A stretch of 64,000 nt of DNA from Taiwanofungus camphoratus (lineage: Eukaryota > Basidiomycota > Agaricomycetes > Polyporales > Taiwanofungaceae): NCBI GenBank assembly GCA_003999685.1, contig CP021229.1, positions 124,001 to 188,000 on the forward strand, written 5' to 3'. The position numbers and the translations under genes are program-made. The notes beneath the pieces were generated by a model. That model saw nothing but the letters and a program-made list of their open reading frames with translations. It did no database searches and was not told where the DNA came from. Of this stretch, positions 23,127 to 33,940 are shown in pieces. Numbering within the stretch: the stretch's first letter is position 1; the number at the start of each line of letters is the position of its first letter.

Positions 23127-25705
23127 TCAGTACTGCTTTACATCCCCGATGCTGTCAGCATCCACAGGAAGCTTCGTATCTCCGCCTTTGTCTATGTTCG
23201 CCACTGGACCTCGGAACCAGTGTATACCGCCATAAACCGGGAAGTAATAGTACACTAAGCACAAGAGAATCCAACCACCAAGGACGACGACTGTGTAGTT
23301 CATGTCAGGGGCAGCCGGATCGGGAGAGCTTGGGAATACTAGAATGATTATGGAAAAGATCATCCAGGCTACAGCGATCATTGCCACTGGCAAACCCTAC
23401 ATTCAAAGGTAGAATCTCAGACGAAACCGAGACAATGCCGAAAAACGCACCATTCTTCCCAATGTGAAAGGTCCGGGAACCCAATGAGTCCCACCTACAA
23501 ACCTACTCAATATTGGGATGATATAAGCGACGTATAGGCCAACCACGCCTAAACTGAAAATAGCTGATATCGCACTGGCGCCCGCGAAGGAGAGTAGACC
23601 GAGTAAGAGAGCAACAGTTGCAGAAAACCATGCACAATTAACGGGTGTCTGTGTATGTGAATTGATACGATAAAGGAGACGCGAAAATGGGAGGCCCCCA
23701 TCTCGAGCGAAAGCAAAAGTCTGACGAGAGCTTGCCAAAAGCTGGAGCCATCAGGGACCGATCAACGCAAGGTTGAGCGGCAGCACTCATTACGTTATTG
23801 GCACGTACAGAGCTTGTTCCCATGAAGAACCTGAGTGTAAAAGCGTTTCGAAAGCCAGTAGAAATCTCATGAAGTCATGACGACTTACTGCACGGCGACC
23901 ACAATGGACCACACCGCTAGCGTGCCCTTGGTTCCGAAACTGTTAAACAGAATCTGTGACACATTAGACCACGATGGTGATTGTGACGAGTATTATATCG
24001 TATTAAAGTCTGCGGAGAGCAGTAATGACAGACAAGCGATTAAACACTCACTGCTGCCATTGGCTGTCCAATTGGACTATCCATGATGGTTGTTATATTG
24101 GTGCCCATACAAAAAGCGAGTGCTACATTGATAGCTATAACACATAGGTTCAGCATTCCTGGATTACACTCTTGAATGAATTTGGAAAAGAACATCTTCG
24201 ATGATTGTTGGATGTGTAGAAACATGGCTAAAATCATACGGAGTAATATAGGCACCAGTTCCACTGATTGCAAGGAACGTCCACCATAGTATACAATACT
24301 CACCCCATCCAAGGACAACAGAGACGCTTGTGGCACCAACCAGCGCCCAAGGAACCGCAACACTAGCGTTCGAGGCTTCCTCACTTATGTGAAGCGAGGA
24401 ATCAAAGCCAGCTGAGTGTTTGCTGCTAATGAGAATGTCGAATGAAGGGAAACGACGAGAACTGACGAACAGATAGTCCAAAGAGGAGCAAGGAAACTTA
24501 GCACAAAGGCAAAGCCATTCGGCCACCCACTGGCTAAGCGAAATGGCGATCAGTGACTTGCACTTATTCACCTAATTGGTGACTCACAATTCTCAAACCC
24601 GCTAAATGCGTAGCGAGCAGAATTCTTGAATTCCTCTGGAGTCGCAGCGGGTAAAGCGATGATGATTGCCAGACAGAGACTACAACAGATGTGATGTTAT
24701 ATCATCATTCATGATCAAGTAATGAGCTCAACAGGGACGAGGTCAGTGACTTACAGAGCATTTAAGACAACATAGACAGTTTGAAGACGAGCGACGATCG
24801 GGGTTGCCAGTGAAGCAACGATAGCATGACAGAACAAAATCGCGACATATACACCACTGTCAAGTTGATATGGCGGGCAGTTAATGAGATAATTATCAAA
24901 AAAATAGAGATTTGGCAATTTCTCAACGAAGCATTATGTCACATCAGAATAGGATGATGAAAAAAAAGTAAATAGAAAAAGGCACCTGCTCGTTTGAAGA
25001 TTACTCACAATGTCTGAGAAGTCGTCGGGCCATAAGTCATCCCAGAGCCAATCGACACAGCGGCGAGTAGTTGGACCGCGCAGCCCCAATCAACTGAAGC
25101 AACTCCGGCAATAAGCCCGATGGTATTCGAGTCTGGAGCCTTATCAGTGTCGAACATTTTCGTGAAGGGACGGAGCGCACATCCTACGATCCAGGAAAGT
25201 AGCCTCCTCCATCTAGGTGAAGCAAACTTGAACGACCAATAGTATAGACCGCCTGAGGTGGGAGCTGCAGATCCAAGTTCCGCAAGCGCGAGCGTGATCA
25301 AGAGGAGAAAGAAACTGCAAACAGCCCACTGGCGAATTGTTGTGGAATCGAGATGGATGAGTAGTTATTCATAATACTTACACCCCAGACCATTGCTACC
25401 GGTCCACCATTAGGTAAAGCATATACGAGCACAGACCTATAATGTGTGATTAAGAAAAAAGCTGAGTCGAATGCTTTACGAGACTTACGCAATTGATGGA
25501 AACAGCCCAAATATACTAAAAACAAGTCCGAAGACCTCAAGCGCTGAAAATGCACGTTTGAACTCTTGCTTATATCCCAAGCGTGCAAGTTCTAATTCAT
25601 CTGCGTCCGGTCCGACTGGTTCGCTGGTAGTACTCGTATATCTCAAGCCACTAATTTGGTATTGAACAGGTAGATTCACCTGCGACTTTTCTCAGCAGAA
25701 TCCAT
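23127..25705 (-). CDS. amino acid/GABA-type permease (APC family), 527 aa, 14 exons
   Basis: Exons: 25680-25705, 25489-25623, 25382-25436, 25181-25328, 25009-25132, 24755-24856, 24588-24679, 24471-24533, 24304-24411, 24052-24134, 23889-23953, 23809-23830, 23451-23741, 23127-23396; sum 1584 nt, phases consistent. Family marks: DADELELARLGYKQEFKR before helix 1, PNGGPVAMVWGW, LGSAAPTSGGLYYW, HISEEASNAS (about 256-265) and FAFARDGGLPFS (about 350-361). These are typical of fungal GABA/choline/amino-acid permeases of the APC superfamily. Hydrophobic segments fit about 12 helices. It should import an amino acid or amine across the plasma membrane; the substrate is not resolved. The donor after exon 8 (gttcgt) is weak, and intron 9 is long (169 nt). 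No frameshift or stop was found. Confidence 0.88.
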
Positions 25706-26817
25706 GACTTTGAAGTGCTCTGGCAAGACACTGGATCAGGAGGGAAGTGCGCTGCGGCTTATCGACACGCCTCGATGGTATAAGTACACCGTCTGATTCC
25801 GGTCTGGAGTAGGGAATCGCCATCTCGATATATCCTTATCGCGGGAGTACTAAAGCCGCAACTGAACTTCTCGATGACAGGCTACAGCAGTTGAATTCTA
25901 TTGACTTTAAGTCGGGAGATATGATAAGACGTCGGTTTGCTCAAGGGAAAATGGGAGCTAAGGTATAGATAGTATTCGGCAGCAAATGACTCTGCATGAA
26001 ACACCCTCCGAAGTTGAGTCTTCCAACAGATGAATTTCAGTTAGATAGAATACCATGATTTGATGAATGATTGACTGGACATGTATACAATACTATCATT
26101 TGACCAGTGTTTGAAGATTTCTGCCATTCAATTTTTAGCTCTACAACAAATAAATGGATTGCTCTCGGAGCAGTGTCATTTTGTGGATCCTGGCTACACG
26201 GCCATGTACTTACATTTTCAATTATCTTCACGGTGAGGTGCTCGAGGACATTCCGGTGGAGGGGACTAGTGTTTGAAGATTTTTCCGAGGAATGTCATGA
26301 AGAGTCACAAGGACAGTGCCACAATGAAGCTCCAATGCAGCTTTAGACGGCGGACCAAGGTGTGTCTGCCAGCGGAGATCAAATCCAGATCGGGGAAGTG
26401 TCACTCTCGCTCATGGAGCGTAACGCACAGTGATACATCTGCTGCTGTACATCCATCGCCCTCACGATAAGCTTCGGAAAAATTGGGAGATTGTATGTTA
26501 CGGTGTGCTTAAGTTAGACACAAGCGCAAGAACTAAGCGGCTGTAGTTTGGAATGAGGATAGAAGAACGGTGATCAGTCAAATTAATAGTTTTTCTGACA
26601 CTCATATTGAACTTGTTCTCTACACCCCCCCTCTTTCTTAAATCGGAGAACGCAGTTGTGTCGCATGATTTTCTAGACTATTTTACACAACAACTGATCT
26701 TGGGAATGTCCCAAAGAGAGTTCGCGATAAGCCATTCTCAAACACTGGGTCCTTCTCAAAGTGGTGTCACACGCACTAAACAAAATAACAACACCGTGGA
26801 ATATTTCGATCGATTCA
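25706..26817. other. intergenic upstream of the permease
   Basis: About 1.1 kb, AT-rich in its second half. It contains the permease promoter (minus strand) and the 3' flank of the phosphotransferase pseudogene. No gene is supported. Confidence 0.5.
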
Positions 26818-28500
26818 TTACATGTAATCCTTTTCGTCCATATCGTTCAAGAACCAATTCGCCTCAGTCCTAGCCCGGACTTCCTCCTCCGGGATCTTCG
26901 TCAACACCCTCAGCTTTAGCAGCTCGGCGAGGGCCATGGCCATCGCGTAGTGTTCATTGGACACCCAGGTCTCCGTCTCGAAACCAACCATGCCTCGGCA
27001 CCCCTCAAAATTCTCGTCCGCTACTTGCAGCTTTGCGCTCAGCTCCTTCGTCTTGCGTAGGTCCTCGGGTTCGAACACGATCGGACACGGCACACCTTCC
27101 CCCGTAAGCCTCCCCCATATCTCCCCTGCCTCTATCAGCATAGCCTTCAGCGCGTGAGTCTCACCCTCCCATGGAGCACCGGCTTGGTCGAAAAGGCGGC
27201 AGATGAACATGGACACGGGGTCCGACAACGCATCGTGATGGAGCTTGTTGTACTCCTCCGTGTTCTTGACGTAGTGGAAGTGGACGAGACGGCGGTGGTA
27301 GAGTCCCATTGCGTGGCTCTGCTCGATTGGTCCAATTGGTCCATGTTCGCTGGCAGTGAGGGTGGGATGAGAGCCTGCGAGACCGGGTCATCGTAGTTCT
27401 GCAAGCGACCTGGTATACCAGCGAGGAGAAATGTGGGTAAGATCGAGGCGTGTTGCCAGTCGAGCAGGCCCACGATTTTCAACTGGTTAGAGTCTGACGA
27501 CGTCGACACGATGACGTTGCTCGGCTGGAGATCGGGATGGCGGATACGGAAATGATGGAGGGCTGAATTCTTGGGCACGAGCGAGGATGCGATGAGAAGG
27601 TAGCGCTCGAGATTCTTGATGTGGTCCGACGGTGACCAGTCGACCGAACTGTTCTAGATACGCCAATTCCTTGCGAGCTGCTGCTACGAGCGCTGCCTCG
27701 GCGCTTTCGTCTAGTCTCGATTAGTTCAAGAAAGTTCAACAAAAGAAAAGGCAGAGAGTGGCGTACATGGTCACCTGTCCACGTCGAGCTGCGACCTCCT
27801 TCCGTACCACATATGCAGCCTGGCATCTAGACCGACGCAGAAGCGCTCGTCGTTGAGCGGGATGCCCGTCCTCCCTGCCACCTTCTCCAGGTCGTTGGTA
27901 TAGTAGAGGCTTCCACCAGCCGGAAAAGGAATCGACATCATGCGAGACTCGAGTTGAGCAAGTTGACGCAAGACCGAAACGATATCCGGTTCCTCCAGCT
28001 CCAGCCACACGTCGCTGAGCTTCGTACCTCTCATAAACTCCATGAAAATATATTCCGTCTTCGCAGCGTTGTCCGACGAAGGAGAGTAATCGTAAACCTC
28101 AGGAACAGACAGCCCAGAGGAACGGAGGAAACGCATTGGGGCCACTTCACTAGCGATAGCTAGAACTTGGGGACAGTGACGGGGTACGGGATGCGGGCTA
28201 CCATCTCGAAGCCGCCATGCATGGTGATAAGGAAAGTCCGGTTGAAGCCGCCCTCGGCGAGCTTCACGAATGTGTCGATATCTTGAGAACTCCGACTAAC
28301 AGACTACGCCGCAAGTCGACAAAGCTCGTCGACGTCGAACTCACGTCTGCGCTCTGCAAGGCGAAGATCATTGTTGACGCTGAATGTGCGAGATTACAAA
28401 TTAGACATATACGCCAGAGAACAACATGTATAAGACTTACAGCCAGCGTCCTGATGAGTAGTTGAAGAGATCATCAGGAGTCTGACAGCCTTGAGAATGC
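26818..28500 (-). pseudogene. decayed phosphotransferase (APH/kinase-like fold) gene
   Basis: Pieces of one fungal phosphotransferase-family (APH-like) protein appear in order on the minus strand: a DLFNYSSGRW start (about 28441-28500), FDVDELCRLAA, AEGGFNRTF, ARIPYPVTVPKF, YIFMEFMRGTKLSDVW, the catalytic-loop block RIRHPDLQPSN, GLLDWQHA, and a C-terminal block ending EKDYM-TAA. The frame is broken repeatedly: TAG at 28304-28306 where an acidic residue is expected, a one-base frameshift near 28160, a frame mismatch across the 27711-27774 intron, a missing segment with frame change near 27640, and another frameshift near 27320. The family normally transfers phosphate to small molecules. At least four lesions make a working product unlikely. 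Confidence 0.82.
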
Positions 28501-29117
28501 ACGACGTGGCAGCTGCCAACGGGTCCGAGTAAAGTTAGAGATTGAGGAGGAAAGACATGCTGAACGCAGCGAGGAGAGGAGACGGCGCAGAGGCGGACAG
28601 AGTGAGACTGGTAGCAAATTGAAGACGAGCCTCGCACGCCCGAGGGAGTACACGTCCGAGGAATTGAACGTGACTACAGTCAGCACTAAGTAGTGTTGTT
28701 GGCAAAATGTCGCCGGCGATGGCGACCGCCAGGCTGGCGACACACCTTATGGCGATACCTGGCGAAACTCATCAGCGCCGGAGCTGCTGTGAGGTATTCG
28801 GCACCCCCAAAGTTGGCACCCTCATGATTCTTGCATTCACTACATTCAAGTTTCCTCACTCTTTCTAATGTACACATATTTTCATATTCCTGATCTCATT
28901 TCGAGCTTGAGGAGTCCCTTTTTCTTCGTACACCTTGGAATCATGCACACCAGCGGAGTATGCTGTTGACGACAAAGTCTGATCATCTTTGTCTACCTGT
29001 CCTGCTGCCTGTGAAATGTGCGCTCGCATGATCTGCAGTAGCCCCGACTTGGCTTCATGCACATACTGTACACATCGCAGAGTTCACCAAGTGGTCTGCA
29101 ACATTTGGGTGGTCACA
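28501..29117. other. intergenic, nothing recognised
   Basis: About 600 bp between the phosphotransferase pseudogene and the second MITE copy. Short open frames only. Confidence 0.5.
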
Positions 29118-29346
29118 CTCTGTAAAAAAGGATAGTCAACCGTAGTCGCCAAATTGCGCCAGGTGACTATTATGGTGACTAAATCAGGGAGCACGCATTA
29201 GTCGCTTGAATCGACTACACCTTGACTGATGCGTGACTATTTTCTCCAAATTTGGACAGCGGCATTCAAGACAAATGATCAGTTAGTCCATTGGCGCAAT
29301 TTGGGGACTAGGTTTGTGACTAGGTTGACTATCCTTTTTTACAGAG
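29118..29346. mobile_element. MITE-like inverted-repeat element, copy 2
   Basis: 229 bp with perfect terminal inverted repeats of 24 bp. They begin CTCTGTAAAAAAGGATAG at the left end and are mirrored at the right end (CTATCCTTTTTTACAGAG). The interior is rich in GACTA/TAGTC words. No coding capacity. The copy at 11657 shares the terminal sequence. Confidence 0.8.
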
Positions 29347-30773
29347 CTGAAATACGGGTTTCATGTGGCGCGGCACGATCGATCTACCCGTAATCGTGAA
29401 CGACGTAAATCTGCTCTGCTGAACTCTTGCTCCGTGCTATAGGACGGAATCCCCTGATGCACTACGGATAGACCATTGTTACATCGGCCGTCGGGCATAA
29501 GCGCGCACCTGTCAGGGCCAAGGTACATTAGATAAAGCAGGCTGGATTTGCTCTGGCGTGATTCTCTTCTGTTCTTCACTTAGTACTACAGTACATGCTG
29601 CTATGAACGCAGACAAACCGACCTTGTGCCTACCTCTCGCGCCCGAATATCATGCTAATCGCGACCTAGCCAGGCAATCAGGTTGCTTTTGATATTGGCC
29701 TCCTGCTACGTCTCAGACGAGGGTTAGTAGCCTTTGCGACGTACCTTCGCCGTCTTCACGCTGATCCTCGCGTCAACGCATCATATGTCTTGTGCTACTT
29801 CTCTGCTGTATGTCGGGACGTGCATTGCATGTCCTCGCCCAAGGAGCCTGCATCTGGGAAACCAAGTAGGTCAGTAAACGTGTTATAACGAGCACTGATC
29901 CGGCCGGCTCATAGGAGGGTGAGGCGAGGTAGGAAAAAGGACCTACAACGGCGGGAAAGTTCATGACCTACTGAGATTCTGCCTCGCCTCGCTGCGCAGA
30001 CGGGGGCAGATAGAAGGCGCTGTGCACGCGAGTAGCTGATCAGATGGCAGATATGCAGCGCCCCCTCTGCGTTAGGTCTGTCCGTGTCAGCACGGAGCCA
30101 GTGCCACGGTCTATCCTGGGATCCCAAGTAGAAATAGGGAGGCCTTCGAGGGAGAGATAAGCTGCGCAGGTGGGAGCGCGCGGCTCTGGCCGCTGCCCGA
30201 GGAAGCTGCGTGTGAGGCAGTTTGGTGCATGTGTCCTCCGCCACACAGTGTCTGCAAGTCGAGTACGGAAACGAGCGTCGGCGTTTGATACGATACGGTG
30301 AATAGAGAAGTGTGCGCAGGGACTTCAAAGGCAGAGCCCGACGTCAATGAGTGAATGGATGCAGAGGCAATCGGCGGACGGATGGAAGCGAGAACGCGGC
30401 TCAGGTCCAGAAGCCATGATAGCACAGCGGGGATAAGGAGTGTCAGCGTACTCTATGGCAATCCGGTGAACGCGGAAGTGTAGATACACCCCTGATCAGA
30501 CGGCAATAGCGTGAGCCAACGGGCGTCTCCCGGCCATTTATGCATAGCCTACAAGCGCCCGGAAGAAAACATACACTAGATAGCAGGGATTGGGATATGC
30601 TGCGATGTGCAACGTGTGAGACGAGGAGTGTGGGTCAAGGAATGGGAATGAGGGAATACAAACCAGAAGGAGAGCATCAGGGTATGCACGGAGTGACAGA
30701 AAGACACCAACGGACACCCAAGCAGCAACCAGAAAACAAAAGGAAAACCACAAAAGGCCCAAGACTCTCTATC
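29347..30773. other. gene-poor stretch
   Basis: About 1.4 kb. Open frames of 100-140 codons exist on the minus strand (29.9-30.4 kb), but they overlap in different frames and show no family or splice structure. It holds the 3' flank of the DUF3602 gene. Nothing else is recognised. Confidence 0.45.
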
Positions 30774-31496
30774 CTACTCATCATACTCTTCATACTCTTC
30801 AAAGTCTTCGAGACGGGCGAGCTCGTCGAGGTCAATGACAGACTGGTATTCCTTGTCCTCGTGCAGCGTCGGTAGCCCCGCCGCGCGTGGCCCGCTGAAG
30901 CGGATACTCTGTCTTTTATCCCTCCCTGCCAGCTGCAACATGAGTATCTGATCCGCAAGCTCGTCCTCGTCAGGAAGCGACGGGAGCGACGAACTGCTGA
31001 GGCGCGCCGAGGAAGACGAGGCGGACGAGGAGGAGGTGCCCGGAAAGAAGCGCAGCGGGGAGATAGGCGGCGCGTCAATGGGCGAGTTCGGGTACGGCGG
31101 AGGGGCAGTACCCGTGGATGCGAGGGACGTGCACGAGCCGCCGGGCGGCGAGGTCATGTACTCGGGGAGATCTGCATCCGAGTCGAGCGACGTCTGCGAC
31201 GTCGTGTACGCGGAGGCGGCGTAGAACCCAGAGCCGGACGAGCGTGAGTAACCCGAGCCGAGGCTCGATACGGCGAACAGCGACGAGCCGGACGACATCG
31301 AGGGGTACGGCGACGGCGGCACCGCGGGTAGCGGGTGCACGGGCGGGAGCGGGTGCGTAGGGGGGAGCGACGGAAGCGGGGCCACGGGCGGTGTGCGTGC
31401 GTGTGCGGCGGCGGGCAGAGCGGTGAGCGTGAAGGGACGCTTGGCGTCCGCGCGACGCTTGCGCTGGGATGCGGCGCCCGCGCGCCGCGCCGCGAG
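30774..31496 (-). other. 240-codon in-frame continuation of the DUF3602 gene after a TGA
   Basis: Directly after the TGA at 31497-31499 the same frame stays open for 240 codons to TAG at 30774. It reads LAARRAGAASQRKRRADAKR, then a Pro-rich stretch, Ser-rich runs, and a conserved-looking acidic end (DELADQILMLQLAGRDKR, then DLDELARLEDFEEYEEYDE). Its length, composition and shared frame suggest it was, or still is, the C-terminal third of the DUF3602 protein. A weak alternative intron (gtcatc near 31540 to tcccag near 31460) could also skip the TGA in phase. Confidence 0.6.
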
Positions 31497-33691
31497 TCAT
31501 TCCTGCCGATCCTTGTCGTCTGGCGGGCCCGCGTCGATGACGGTCTCCGCGCGCCAGTCGGTGATGCCGATGCCGCGGTGCTCGTCCTCGTCGACGTACG
31601 CGGGCGCATTGAGCGTTGCGCCGGTGCTGCTCGTCGAGGCGAAGGACGAGGCGATACTCGCGCGCTGCTGCCCGCTCCCCACGCTCGCGCGGGTGCTAGC
31701 GCTGTCGAGCTCGTACTCCGCGTCATAGTCATCCTGAGACGCCCGCTCGAGGGCATACGCGTGTGGGAACGGGTCGGGCTGCGTGTCTTGCTCGTAGTCG
31801 TGCGGGCTGTGGTCGTCCCCGAGGTCGCGCGCGTGCATGCGAACAGCGGCGTGGCTCCTGGAGCGCCGTGCGACCTTTTTCCAGATCCTGCCGATGCTGT
31901 GCGCGGTGTGCTCCTTGCTACGACTGCGACTGCGGAAGATGTTACCCGCACCGCCGCGACCGGTGGAGGCGGGTCCGAGCGGGTTTTCAGGCGGAGGCGT
32001 GGGTGCGCGCGGAGGGAGCGCGGTGAGGTTCGCGAGGCCGCCGCGGCCGACGGTGTGGCTGCAACCGATGTCAGTCGTGATCTTAGACATAGACGTATGG
32101 GAAACACTCCGAAAGAGACAGAATAAAGAAGAGAAGTAGAGACAGGAGAAGAAAAGAGATTGGAATCAACGCTGTTCCTCATCGCTGCTGTTGCCTCACG
32201 TTACTCACGGCTCACGGGAGTCTGGCAGAACCAATGGCTTTGGGAACACAAATTTACAATACACAGAGAGCGGTGGAGATGTACAAAGGCAGCGGAGAGA
32301 CAGACAAAGAGAAAAAGAAAATAAAAAAAGAAATTTGAGACAAGGGAAAAGCACTCACACGCCCTCCTCCGCGGCAGTCGCTCGCGCGCGCTCCGCCTCG
32401 TCCCGAGCAAACTCATCGAAGAGTGCCTGGTCTGCAGGGGTGGGGTGGTGCACGTTGCCTGCACCGCCGCGGCCGGTCGAGTAGCGGAAGCGCAGTGCCT
32501 TGGGGACCTTGGGCCCGCTGGAGCGCGAGCGGGCGGACTTGATGTTGCCCATGCCGCCGCGGCCAGACGAGTGCTGTGGTGGGTGCCAACGCGCAGAGTC
32601 GAGTCGAGTTGGGAAGCGATCGGGAGGAGCGATCGAGAGGCGATCGAAAGGCGTCGTCAGGCACACGACCAAAAGACATGAAGGGGAAGGGCGTACTTTT
32701 CCAGCCTTGGCTGCCTCCTCGCTGGCCTGAAGGACGAGGCGGACGTACTCTGCTTCTGCCTCGAGCTGGCCGGTCATGAGAGATGCGGTTTGGGGGAGGA
32801 GCTCGCGGGCGGGCATCTTGGCGACCTGGCGGGCGCGAGTGCCGGACTTGATATTGCCGACACCGCCGCGGCCGGTTGAGCGTATCTGGGGGTGGGGGTG
32901 GGGGCGGTGTGAGGTGTTGCGGGAGAGGGATATGGAAGGAGGGAGGGGACTCACGCGATCGGGGTCGACGCTGGGCTCGCGGCCACGGACGACATTGGTG
33001 TTCTCCTGGTCCGAGGGCACGGTGGTGCTGGTGGGGGAGGTGGGAGGAACGGAGTCCTTTGACTTGCGGCGGATGTTGCCTACGCCGCCTCTTCCGGAGG
33101 ATTGCTGGGGCGTTGGGAGCGCGTGAGGACGCACGGGAAGCTGGGAAGGGAGAAAAGGGAGGGACGCACATATCGTTCTCTGCCGCGGGATGCGGAGCGG
33201 ACACTGGAGGAGGAGTCGTGGAGGGAGAGGCGTATTGAGGAGGAGCTGTTGGAGCGGGAAGAGCGAGAGTCTAGGGTGGAGGGTGCGAGGACAGACATCA
33301 GAGCGAGTTAGTACGAGTGCAAAGGCGAAAGGGGGGGAGGAGGAGGGGCAGGAGACAGAAAACCGAGACGAGAGAGGGGCCCGAGATAAGGAGACAGCGT
33401 GAGGACAGAGGCTGGGCGCGAGACGCCCTCGACGGCGAATAAAGCGCAAAGTCCAGCAGCAGCACAGGCACACGGGACCTGGCAAGTGTCTGCCCTCCTG
33501 CTTATCTCTGCGTGCACTCGTTGGCTGCGATAAGCTCAGCCCCTGCCCCTGGCAACACAAGGCTACTCACCGCCCAGCGGCTCCTTCCTCAGCGACGCAA
33601 CATAGTCCAGCAACGACTCCAGCTCGTCCCCCTCCACCGCGCTCCCCGTCGTCCACCGCCGTCCCTTGGCCCTCTCGCCCGACCCATCCAT
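31497..33691 (-). CDS. DUF3602 protein with six GRGG repeats (Par32/Amu1-like), 445 aa to the first stop
   Basis: Exons 33571-33691, 33170-33270, 32955-33104, 32697-32885, 32359-32573, 31497-32058. The 300-nt first intron has a perfect TACTAAC branch site before its acceptor. Six repeats of (S/T)xGRGG(V/M/A/L)(G/A)N occur: SSGRGGVGNIRR, STGRGGVGNIKS, SSGRGGMGNIKS, STGRGGAGNVHH, TVGRGGLANL and STGRGGAGNIFRS. This is the DUF3602 signature. In budding yeast the DUF3602 protein Par32/Amu1 is a TORC1/Npr1-linked phosphoprotein that inhibits Mep1 and Mep3 ammonium transporters. The rest is disordered and Ser/Arg-rich. The start is uncertain: 33691 is preferred (109 nt below a TATA box), but the frame is open to an ATG at 33919 through a His-Glu repeat. 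Confidence 0.8.
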
Positions 33692-33825
33692 CCTGCCCTG
33701 CTCGTCGGCGTATGCCCGCGCGTGTTCGTGTTCGTGTTCGTGCTCGTGCTCGTGCTTGTGTGTGCTCGGGTTCGTCTGCGCTCGTCTGCGTCCTTCGTCG
33801 CTGTCGTCAAGGCGAGCCCGCGTGC

Positions 33826-33940
33826 CCCTATATAGCTGCTCGCACGGATGATCCGGTGTCGCTACTGGTCTTGCGCGCAATTGCGCCGTCTCTGCGTCAT
33901 GCGGCGTCCCAGAACGCACACTGACCTCTATATAGTCCCT
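33826..33940 (-). promoter_or_regulatory. two TATATA boxes upstream of the DUF3602 gene
   Basis: CTATATAG occurs twice, at about 33828-33835 and 33929-33936. It is palindromic but placed upstream of the minus-strand gene. The nearer box favours the ATG at 33691. The 33724-33757 interval between gene and box is a GTTCGT/GCTCGT hexamer repeat that would encode the His-Glu run if translated. Confidence 0.4.

Noticed and set aside
24164-24571. 135-codon continuous frame within the permease as its own gene
   Set aside because: It covers permease exons 8-9 plus introns; only the part around HISEEASNAS is coding, and the spliced model keeps the family sequence.
31335-32126. 263-codon plus-strand frame across the DUF3602 gene
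   Set aside because: It is antisense to a well-supported exon, rich in Arg/Val/Ala from GC bias, and shows no family motif.
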